From contig NZ_CP015225.1 in the NCBI RefSeq assembly GCF_001623525.1, forward strand, positions 186,001 to 250,000: a DNA stretch of 64,000 nt, read 5' to 3'. The notes under the pieces are model-generated. The model was not told where the DNA came from. It saw only the letters and a program-made list of their open reading frames with translations, and made no database searches. The stretch's first letter is position 1. The number at the start of each line of letters is the position of its first letter. Origin of the DNA: Pseudomonas fluorescens. GTDB taxonomy: Bacteria > Pseudomonadota > Gammaproteobacteria > Pseudomonadales > Pseudomonadaceae. Position numbers and translations under genes: made by a program. Of this stretch, positions 57,415 through 64,000 are shown piece by piece.

Positions 57415-58458
57415 ATGCCTTTGGTGAATGATCGCATCGACCCAAACCACCCCCAGCCTGGCCTGACCAGCGCATCACCGGCAGCAGAGTTGTTGACCTC
57501 ACGCTTCGCCTTCAATCCCGCCCAAGTCATGGCGTTGTTGCGCAGTCGAATTGTCGGCCAAGAACACGTCATGCGCGTGGTCGAGGCGTTGCTAAACGTG
57601 GTTAAGGTCGATATTGGTGAACGTGAGCGACCGTTGACGGTGAACCTGTTCATGGGGCCGACCGGTGTCGGCAAGACCGAAATCGTACGTCTGCTGGCAC
57701 TGGCCATACACGGTCGCGCCGATGCTTTTTGTCGCATCGACATGCACACCTTGGCCCAGGAGCATTACTCGGCGGCGCTCACCGGAGCGCCACCTGGTTA
57801 TGTGGGGAGTAAAGAGGGCGTCAGTCTGTTCAATAGCGAATTGATTCAAGGCACCTACAGTCGCCCAGGCATCGTGCTGTTCGATGAGCTGGAAAAGGCC
57901 AGCAAGGAAGTGGTGCGCAGTTTGCTGGGCATTCTTGAGAACGGCCAACTGACTTTGGCGGGCGGTAGCCGAACACTGGATTTTCGCAATAGCCTGATCT
58001 TCATGACCAGCAACATTGGAGCCCGGCAAGCGACCACCTACAGGGAACGTTTTTCACGCGGTTGGCGGCGCTGGCTCGGCATCGCCCCACAAGGTGAGCA
58101 GGCTATGTTGGAGCTGGCGTTGCACGCGTGGTTCGAACCGGAGTTTCTAAACCGTATTGATCGCATCCTGGTTTTCCAACGCATCGAAACCCAATGGCTG
58201 GAAGCGTTGTTGCAGATCGAACTGAACAAACTCAACCAACGTCTCGGTCAGCATCGCCGTACGCTGGTCCTGGACGTTGCGGCAAGCGACTGGCTGTGCC
58301 AAAAGCATGACCCACGCTTCGGTGCTCGGGCCCTGACAAGGCGAGTGCGGGTTGAGCTGGAACCTGCCATCGCTGAGTGTTTGCTGGCTTATCCGCAGGC
58401 AATGCAGATGGCTGCGACGGTCGAATCAAACAGGCTCAGGGTTGTTCCATTGGCGTAA
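57415..58458 (+). CDS. amiB: AmiB-like AAA+ ATPase (ClpB D2-type chaperone)
   Basis: 347 residues of a single AAA+ module like the second ATPase domain of ClpB: Walker A GPTGVGKT (81-88), pore loop GYVG (128-131), Walker B IVLFDE (153-158), sensor-1 IFMTSN and sensor-2 GARALTRRV near 306-314. It lacks the ClpB N-domain, D1 and coiled-coil. In P. aeruginosa AmiB follows amiE and is a proposed chaperone for the amidase or transporter. It starts 4 bases after the amiE stop. The 217 bases after it hold no recognisable feature. Confidence 0.9.
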   Translation: MPLVNDRIDPNHPQPGLTSASPAAELLTSRFAFNPAQVMALLRSRIVGQEHVMRVVEALLNVVKVDIGERERPLTVNLFMGPTGVGKTEIVRLLALAIHGRADAFCRIDMHTLAQEHYSAALTGAPPGYVGSKEGVSLFNSELIQGTYSRPGIVLFDELEKASKEVVRSLLGILENGQLTLAGGSRTLDFRNSLIFMTSNIGARQATTYRERFSRGWRRWLGIAPQGEQAMLELALHAWFEPEFLNRIDRILVFQRIETQWLEALLQIELNKLNQRLGQHRRTLVLDVAASDWLCQKHDPRFGARALTRRVRVELEPAIAECLLAYPQAMQMAATVESNRLRVVPLA

Positions 58459-58675
58459 GAGACGACACCGGATTGAGGTCCGCCGTGATACCCCGCTTAC
58501 CGGCGATCCTGACCAGCATTCAGTGTCTCGTTGCCGAGTTCAGCAGTCGAGGATTCAGCCGGTGCAAACTTTTGGCCGTTTTCTTCTGGTAGTTCTACAA
58601 CGCATCAAGCTGACGCTATGGCCTAGGGAATCGCTGACGCACTACGCTAGGTGATGATGCGCATTCCCCAGCGTG

Positions 58676-60259
58676 TCAACGCGCCAGCGCCGAAGGATTT
58701 TCCTGCAACATCACCGAGCTGTGGAGGGTAGCGAGCGCTTCCTTCAATAAGGATTGTTCCTGCGCGTCCTTGGATTTCTTGCTTTCCTTGGCGGCGTACT
58801 CCAGCAATGCCAAGTGGCTGCGGCTGGTTGAAAGTTCCTTCGGCACCACTGTCTCTTCAACCATTTTGCCCATGACGTATTGCTGTGTCCGTGTGTCCTG
58901 GCTGGCGCTTTGCGTGACGGTGGCTTTGCTCAGTCGGCCATCCTTGTAGGCGAGGCTGGCCGAGCTGCGGGCCTCGTCGTGCACTTGTACGTAGAGATAG
59001 TTCTGCGAGTCGGTCGTTGTGCCTAGCACGGGTGCTTTCCCGCCCTTCAGGCTCTTGTGGTAACTGGCCGATAAACTCGATTGCTGGACTTGATCGACGC
59101 TGCGATTGCTCATTATGGAACCTGCAACGACAGTTTTTTGCGACAGGGTATAAGCAAAGCTATCGACTTCGGACGGGCGCATCGGGTTGGACGCGTTGTT
59201 GGTTTGTTTGATAGACGCCTCGAAGTCTGCCAGTCCGGTCAGTAGGCCTTTGTCCGTCGCATTCCGGGTCAGTGGCGCTGTTGGGATAGCGCCCTGTGGA
59301 TAGTGGCTGTTCATGGCGCTGAAGGCGTCCTTGAACATCTCCATCAGGGCGGCCTTGGCGCTGCCGCGCTCCTGCACCCGGTCAAACTGGGCGAGGTAGC
59401 TGTTCAGGGCGCTGGCCTGTTGCTTGGCATCACCCAGGATTGTGCTGTTTTTCAGATCCACGCTCAGGTTCAATTCGCCATCTGGACCACTCATTTGCGT
59501 GGTGCGGCTCTGGCTGTCGGCGCGGTAGGCAAGGATCAGGTCCTCACCGTCCACGCCCTTGAGCTTGGCGTTCAGGTCAATGGATGCCAATACGCTGGAG
59601 TCGAACTGCGTCAGCTTGCTCAGGTCGAGCTTGGGCGGCTCGGCGGTCAGCCCGTCGACAGCCGCTTGAAAGGCGCTGCCCAGAACGCCAATCGCCTTGA
59701 GTTCGTCCTCGCTCAGCGGGTCGCCGTCCACCGTAGCCTGAACGCCAAGTCCATCGTCCTGGCTGGTCAGGCTGAAGGTAACCGTCTTGCCACTGGCGGT
59801 CTTGATGCTGAGGGTGATCAGGTTGTCGGCTTTATTGTGCAGCAGCGCCTGTTCGGATTTTATCTCGGCGGCGTTGTGAGCCCCGTCCGTGGTGGTATGG
59901 AGCACTGACTGGGAAATGCTCGAACCACTCTTGGCGAACTGCTCCACCAAGGCTGCGCCCAGGCCGTGGAAACGGTTGGCTATCGACAGCGATCTGGGGT
60001 TGGTTCCCATGACGCGAGTGACGGCATCCTGACTGGTCTTTTCCCAGACACGAACAATCTCCTGGCCGGGCAGTTGCCCGAGTCGGGAATAGGTCTGTGA
60101 TTCGACATCGGCCACGGGGTTGCCCAGGCTGACGATTGCCGCTGGTCGAGCCGCCGAGACATCAGCGCTCTCTATCACTGTTGCAGGCGATGCCGCGACG
60201 GCAGAGCGAGTCGGGATCTGGATGGGAATGGCAGGGCTGATCGGGGATAGCGTAGTCAT
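58676..60259 (-). CDS. Large hypothetical protein, no recognised family
   Basis: 527 residues from ATG 60259 (MTTLSPISPAIPIQIPTRSAV); the frame extends to 60382. I do not recognise it. No signal peptide or membrane helix. Composition is rich in Ser, Ala, Gln and Leu, with a Pro/Ala-rich N-terminus. Predicted beta-rich part at about 140-190 (LITLSIKTASGKTVTFSLTSQDDGLGVQATVDG), and a helical Lys/Glu-rich end (LLEYAAKESKKSKDAQEQSLLKEALATLHSS). The ribosome site is weak. Codon use fits the host. Could be a secreted or surface protein by its composition, but this is a guess. Confidence 0.75.
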   Translation of the reverse strand: MTTLSPISPAIPIQIPTRSAVAASPATVIESADVSAARPAAIVSLGNPVADVESQTYSRLGQLPGQEIVRVWEKTSQDAVTRVMGTNPRSLSIANRFHGLGAALVEQFAKSGSSISQSVLHTTTDGAHNAAEIKSEQALLHNKADNLITLSIKTASGKTVTFSLTSQDDGLGVQATVDGDPLSEDELKAIGVLGSAFQAAVDGLTAEPPKLDLSKLTQFDSSVLASIDLNAKLKGVDGEDLILAYRADSQSRTTQMSGPDGELNLSVDLKNSTILGDAKQQASALNSYLAQFDRVQERGSAKAALMEMFKDAFSAMNSHYPQGAIPTAPLTRNATDKGLLTGLADFEASIKQTNNASNPMRPSEVDSFAYTLSQKTVVAGSIMSNRSVDQVQQSSLSASYHKSLKGGKAPVLGTTTDSQNYLYVQVHDEARSSASLAYKDGRLSKATVTQSASQDTRTQQYVMGKMVEETVVPKELSTSRSHLALLEYAAKESKKSKDAQEQSLLKEALATLHSSVMLQENPSALAR

Positions 60260-60528
60260 GACAGTCCGTGTCGAGTGGGCAGAGTTACGCTCAATGTAGT
60301 GAATACACCGTCCGATTGAAAGCGTGGACGTTGAAATAGGTGGCAGAAAGCTATGATCCGTCGGTAAATGCCGGAACGACACAGCTCAATCGGAACGGAT
60401 TGGGTTTTTCATGGGAGCGTCAGGCAGGGACGGTTCAATGCTGCGTGATCAAGCCATCTGATAGTAAATTGAGCCCAAGCCGTTTGTCGGTTTCAGGTAT
60501 AGCGCTTTTCTAAAGTAGAGGGATCCTC
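60260..60528. other. Intergenic region with a terminator-like hairpin
   Basis: 269 bases between divergent genes. CTCAATC/GATTGGG plus TTTTT at 60385-60409 has the shape of an intrinsic terminator on the plus strand, although no plus-strand gene precedes it. It could belong to a small RNA that starts inside this gap or to antisense transcription. No tRNA or coding frame is seen. Confidence 0.4.
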
Positions 60529-61569
60529 ATGAAAGCCGTAGTTTACGAAGCCTTCTCCCAACCCCCACGTTTGATGACCGTCGAAGACCCGACCCCCGAG
60601 CGTCACGGTGTGGTGGTTCAGGTCCTTGGCACGGGCGTCTGCCGAAGCGACTGGCATGGCTGGAAAGGTCATGACCCTGATATTCAGCTGCCCCATGTGC
60701 CCGGTCACGAATTGGCAGGGATCGTGGCTGAGGTCGGTAAAGATGTCACAAGATGGAAGGTGGGCGATCGTATCACCGTGCCTTTTGTCGGCGGCTGCGG
60801 CGTGTGTCCGGAATGCAATAGCGGCAACCAGCAGGTGTGCCACAGCCAGTTTCAGCCGGGTTTCACCCATTGGGGCTCTTTCGCCGAGTATGTGGGGATT
60901 CACAAGGCGGATTTGAACCTGGTTGCGTTGCCGGAAAACATGGATTTCGCCACGGCGGCGAGCCTGGGCTGTCGTTTCGTCACCTCGTTCCGCGCGGTTG
61001 TCGATCAAGGCAGGGTCTCGGCGGGGCAGTGGGTGGCTGTTCATGGCTGTGGTGGCGTGGGGCTGTCCGCGGTGATGATCGCCCACGCTATCGGGGCGAA
61101 CGTCATCGCCATCGATATCTGCGACGATAAGCTCAAGCTTGCCCAGTCGCTTGGTGCCGTCGCGACGGTCAACGCAAGCCGGGTGGCGGATGTCACCGAG
61201 GCGGTACTCGAGATTACGAAGGGCGGCGCTCACGTTTCGCTGGATGCCCTGGGTCATCCAACGACCTGCTTCAACTCCATCAATAATCTGAGGCGGCGCG
61301 GCAGGCATGTCCAGGTCGGTTTGATGCTGGCGGACCACAGCACGCCCTCGATCCCAATGAGCAAGGTCATTGCCTACGAGCTGGAGATCTGTGGCAGCCA
61401 TGGCATGCAGGCTCACCGTTACGGCGCGATGATGGACATGATCACGTCCGGCAAGCTGGCGCCTGAAAAACTGGTGGGCAAGACCATCAGCCTTGAGCAA
61501 TCGATTGATGCGCTCATGAACATGGACCGGTTTGACACCGCAGGCGTTACGGTTGTGACGCAGTTCTAA
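60529..61569 (+). CDS. Zinc-dependent alcohol dehydrogenase
   Basis: 346-residue medium-chain dehydrogenase. Catalytic zinc ligands Cys38 and His60 with Glu61 (GHE) and a Cys near 146; structural zinc Cys90, 93, 96 and 104 ([17 protein letters not shown]). Rossmann motif [13 protein letters not shown] near 172-184, and Asp (IDICDD) after beta-2 points to NAD(H). Substrate unknown; resembles alcohol or L-threonine/sorbitol-type enzymes. Overlaps the end of the convergent DKNYY gene by 4 bases. Confidence 0.9.
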   Translation: MKAVVYEAFSQPPRLMTVEDPTPERHGVVVQVLGTGVCRSDWHGWKGHDPDIQLPHVPGHELAGIVAEVGKDVTRWKVGDRITVPFVGGCGVCPECNSGNQQVCHSQFQPGFTHWGSFAEYVGIHKADLNLVALPENMDFATAASLGCRFVTSFRAVVDQGRVSAGQWVAVHGCGGVGLSAVMIAHAIGANVIAIDICDDKLKLAQSLGAVATVNASRVADVTEAVLEITKGGAHVSLDALGHPTTCFNSINNLRRRGRHVQVGLMLADHSTPSIPMSKVIAYELEICGSHGMQAHRYGAMMDMITSGKLAPEKLVGKTISLEQSIDALMNMDRFDTAGVTVVTQF

Positions 61570-63587
61570 ACGCTTGCCGCCGGCTGGCCGAGCGATTCCC
61601 GATACTGCGTTTCATCGACCTCGCTCAGCGTCGCATAACCGTCGTAATGGTAGAACCGATGCCTGTCACGGGCGTAGCGGTCATTCAGAAATTCGAGGGT
61701 GGCCAGGTCGATTCGCTTGGCACTCAGCGGGCGTCGGTGGCAGAACAACTTACGCGTGCCCAGTTGCAGGAAGTCGGGATGTGGCACGCGGACTTCATTG
61801 GGGTCGAATGCCACATCCAGCGGCTTGCCTTCCGAGAGAATCAGGGTAGGGCTGATGGCATAGGTGCCGAGAATGCGGGTGTCCGAGGGATGTAGCCGCT
61901 TTTTCGCCTCACCGTAGTAATACACCGTGTCCTGATCCTTGGCCCAGCCATGCCCGCAGGATTCGAAAGAGGCCGCTTGTGCCTTACGAATCGGTTCCGG
62001 GGGATGGTAAAAAATCCGGTGGCAGAACACGGTCTTGCCGTCGGTCAGGTAGGGTGGGCCGAGTGAGTGAAAATGCTCCGCCGCTTCCGGGGAAAAACGT
62101 TCGGGTACCTCCGTGTCTGCGTTATGGAATGGGATCAGATACAAGCCGTTGGCATCGCCGCAAAGATGCGTGTCCAGCAATTTGAAACTCGCTGCGTCCA
62201 GCCCGTTGATCACGCGTCCATGGAAATACACCTGGTCGCCTAGCTCAAAACCGAGACCGATGGCCTGTAGCGCCAGCGTTTCCGTGTGCGTTTGTGCGGC
62301 TTCAGGCCGTGCCTGCAAGCGGTGCCACCAATACCCTTCCAACTGCGGATGGGCTTCGAAGTAAGGTGCCCACGCCTCTTGCATGGTCGCATCGATGATG
62401 CCGCCAGAGCCCAGCGGGCCGTGCTTGTCACCGACCAGCACGGGCGAATAATCCTGGTCATGGCGATAGAGCTGGGTCACGACGAAGCTTTCCACGTCGA
62501 CATCGAGGCGTTTCTGGCGCCTGTAGACGTGTTGGTGATCACGGTAATAATCGAACCCCAAATGACGAAAACTCGGGCCATGGGCATCGCGAAGGCGGGT
62601 CCCGGCGGCGTAGACGTACTGGTCGTCCACGGCAAAATACTCATCCTCGTATTCGCTGGCGCTGACCATGCGACCGCCGTCATCGAACGCTGGCTGCCAG
62701 CACTGGAGCAGGTGGAAGTCGCCCACGTAGCGCATGGTTTTTCCGGTCAGGTAATAGGCGCGTTGCTTGTCCTTGGCGTAGCGTTCGTTAAGTACGGTGA
62801 AGGTCGCCAGGTCGGCATTGTCGATGCGGTAGAAGTACTCATAGGAAATGCTCGAACCTTGCTGCGCTTGCACGATGATCGACTGCCCATCGGTGCCCCA
62901 GCGTTGGGCGAGCATCTGGAAGTTGTCCGGGTTGGCGACCGGCAGCGGCGTGCCGTCCTTCTGGTGCAGTGGCTTGAAGCCCCTATAGACTTGATCGTCG
63001 ATCACTCGATAGGACGAGTGGTTGCAATACCGCACCCGCGCCGTGGCGCTAGCGATAATGTGCCCCTGCAAAAAGAGATGCGCACCGTCGCAGAACAGGG
63101 CGGACGCTGAAGTCACCGTGGCTGGGGACGAGGCCAGCAGGGCCAGCCTGTCGGGTCGCGCCTCGTGGATTTGGGTGATCGCGTACTCGCCGAACCAATA
63201 GGCACCGGTTGCGTCACGCCAGTACTGGTGACCGAGGCTTTCCAGGCCGTTGTCGAAGCGAAACGGCAGGGCCAGCAGCGCGTGGTAGCCGTGGCGCTCC
63301 CGGTAGGCCGGAAGCAGGTAGTAATCACGCAGGGCGCCGCGCAAGACCCAAGGGTTGCGTCGATGCCGCCAAACCGGCTGACCGGCCAGCAAGGGTGAGG
63401 GCGGATAGTGCCCGGCGCTGGCACATTGTGCTAACTCGCCGGGTGGTGCGCCTTGAGGGTTGAGCATGATGTACACATCAGGCACTTGCCCATCGCCCAG
63501 CAGCACACCGTCCATGAATGCGAAGCCTTGATGCCATTCAAGGTTCAGCGGTTCCCAGTCGGCAATAGCAGTCTCTATGTCTGTCAT
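61566..63587 (-). CDS. DKNYY-repeat protein
   Basis: 673 residues from ATG 63587 ([13 protein letters not shown]); another ATG lies at 63611 and the frame opens at 63686. The protein has at least eight imperfect copies of a D-x(3)-Y-Y/F/V-x-G motif (such as [39 protein letters not shown]), the DKNYY family, which is of unknown function and often seen near polymorphic-toxin and cell-surface genes. No signal peptide or membrane helix. The repeats probably form a beta-solenoid or propeller-like fold. Confidence 0.85.
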   Translation of the reverse strand: MTDIETAIADWEPLNLEWHQGFAFMDGVLLGDGQVPDVYIMLNPQGAPPGELAQCASAGHYPPSPLLAGQPVWRHRRNPWVLRGALRDYYLLPAYRERHGYHALLALPFRFDNGLESLGHQYWRDATGAYWFGEYAITQIHEARPDRLALLASSPATVTSASALFCDGAHLFLQGHIIASATARVRYCNHSSYRVIDDQVYRGFKPLHQKDGTPLPVANPDNFQMLAQRWGTDGQSIIVQAQQGSSISYEYFYRIDNADLATFTVLNERYAKDKQRAYYLTGKTMRYVGDFHLLQCWQPAFDDGGRMVSASEYEDEYFAVDDQYVYAAGTRLRDAHGPSFRHLGFDYYRDHQHVYRRQKRLDVDVESFVVTQLYRHDQDYSPVLVGDKHGPLGSGGIIDATMQEAWAPYFEAHPQLEGYWWHRLQARPEAAQTHTETLALQAIGLGFELGDQVYFHGRVINGLDAASFKLLDTHLCGDANGLYLIPFHNADTEVPERFSPEAAEHFHSLGPPYLTDGKTVFCHRIFYHPPEPIRKAQAASFESCGHGWAKDQDTVYYYGEAKKRLHPSDTRILGTYAISPTLILSEGKPLDVAFDPNEVRVPHPDFLQLGTRKLFCHRRPLSAKRIDLATLEFLNDRYARDRHRFYHYDGYATLSEVDETQYRESLGQPAASV

Positions 63588-63678
63588 GTCATTGCGATCT
63601 GCACGTTTCATGGTTGGCCAAAGACGACAAGTTTCACTCGAGTTCGACCCCTGGCGAGGCTGGCCCAAGAGTGTATAC

Positions 63679-63697
63679 TTTGGCAAATTTTGTCAAA
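63679..63697 (+). promoter_or_regulatory. Operator repeat upstream of the parDE-like module
   Basis: Two copies of the near-palindrome TTTGNCAAA (63679-63687 and 63689-63697) with a 10-bp period, about 15 bases before the antitoxin start. One-turn spacing fits cooperative binding of a ribbon-helix-helix antitoxin dimer pair. A TATACTT-like -10 lies at 63674-63680. Confidence 0.6.
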
Positions 63698-63711
63698 AAA
63701 CAGGCAAAGTC

Positions 63712-63948
63712 ATGAGTACCATGAACATCTCCCTGCCGGACGCTCTCAAATCATTCATAGATGATCAGGTTAGCCAGAGAGGCTACAGCACCAGTAGCGA
63801 ATATGTGCGGGAGCTGATTCGCAAGGATCAGGATCGGCAGCACCTGCGTGGCTTGATACTGGCCGGGGCGGAGTCTGCTCCCACTGCTCCTGTGAATGGC
63901 GACTACTTCGAATCCCTTCGGGCCAAGGTGCGCAAGGCGAGAGGATGA
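63712..63948 (+). CDS. parD: ParD-family antitoxin
   Basis: 78 residues. N-terminal ribbon-helix-helix MNISLPDALKSFIDDQVSQRGYSTSSEYVRELIRKDQDRQ binds DNA; the tail AESAPTAPVNGDYFESLRAKVRKARG wraps the toxin. The frame up to 63577 is not used. The stop overlaps the toxin start by ATGA. Confidence 0.9.
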   Translation: MSTMNISLPDALKSFIDDQVSQRGYSTSSEYVRELIRKDQDRQHLRGLILAGAESAPTAPVNGDYFESLRAKVRKARG

Positions 63949-64000
63949 AGGCGAAGCCCGTCATTGCGCGAGCTCTTGCCAGCCAGGATGTAGAGGACGC
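63945..64000 (+). CDS. parE: ParE-family toxin, 5' end only
   Basis: The first 18 codons (MKAKPVIARALASQDVED) resemble the N-terminus of ParE/RelE toxins, which poison DNA gyrase. The ATG overlaps the antitoxin stop. The rest lies beyond the right edge. Confidence 0.75.
   Translation, partial: MKAKPVIARALASQDVED

Overview
The window is chromosomal DNA of a Pseudomonas, most likely from the P. fluorescens group. Three things point there: uniformly GC-rich codon use, many REP/REPIN palindromes of the types with cores GCGAGCTTGCTCGC and GAGGGAGCTTGCTCCC, and conserved Pseudomonas blocks (xthA-GNAT-tamA-tamB; lpxH-ppiB/glnS-cysS; thrS-infC-rpmI-rplT-pheST-ihfA-merR-tRNA-Pro; an rsmE gene). There is no prophage, insertion sequence, rRNA or CRISPR array.

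Layout. 1-2.6 kb: glycolate oxidase genes and an alpha/beta hydrolase (minus strand). 2.9-5.3 kb: a MASE2-GGDEF diguanylate cyclase and an exported M20 peptidase. 5.3-6.3 kb: a non-coding tandem duplication (465 bp, 500-bp period) that copied the 3' end of the neighbouring phosphate-binding/OmpA-like gene. 7.7-14.8 kb: xthA, an acetyltransferase, tamA-tamB. 15-20 kb: a MarR-controlled tripartite EmrAB-type efflux operon whose regulator carries two frameshifts in C-runs. 20.2-24.8 kb: lpxH, ppiB, glnS, cysS. 25-28.1 kb: small genes including rsmE, a SPOR lipoprotein, and a DUF1654-endonuclease I pair behind a LexA-like box. 28.2-35.2 kb: the ribose operon rbsBACRKD plus an exported nucleoside hydrolase, behind a clear promoter and LacI-type operator. 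35.3-37.3 kb: small genes including a cold-shock protein and an I78 inhibitor-like lipoprotein. 37.5-45.1 kb: translation genes. The thrS leader has two hairpins whose 7-base loops carry threonine anticodons, and infC starts at AUU. 45.3-58.5 kb: an amide uptake and hydrolysis system. 58.7-64 kb: an unrecognised protein, a zinc alcohol dehydrogenase, a DKNYY-repeat protein and a ParDE toxin-antitoxin module cut by the window end.

The most unusual part is 45.3-58.5 kb. A single 1130-residue protein joins an NCS1-type nucleobase permease, a cysteine-rich segment, a histidine kinase and a receiver domain, and overlaps the gene of a LuxR-type response regulator. Divergent to it run a urea/short-chain-amide ABC transporter (five genes), formamidase FmdA, an FmdB zinc ribbon protein, aliphatic amidase AmiE and the ClpB-like ATPase AmiB. 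The AmiC/AmiR/AmiS control and transport genes of the P. aeruginosa amidase operon are not present here. Two 16-bp TACGTCA-type sites, centred 22 bp apart, lie in the divergent intergenic region. I infer that the permease-kinase senses an amide or related nitrogen compound and switches on uptake and hydrolysis to ammonia and carboxylate.
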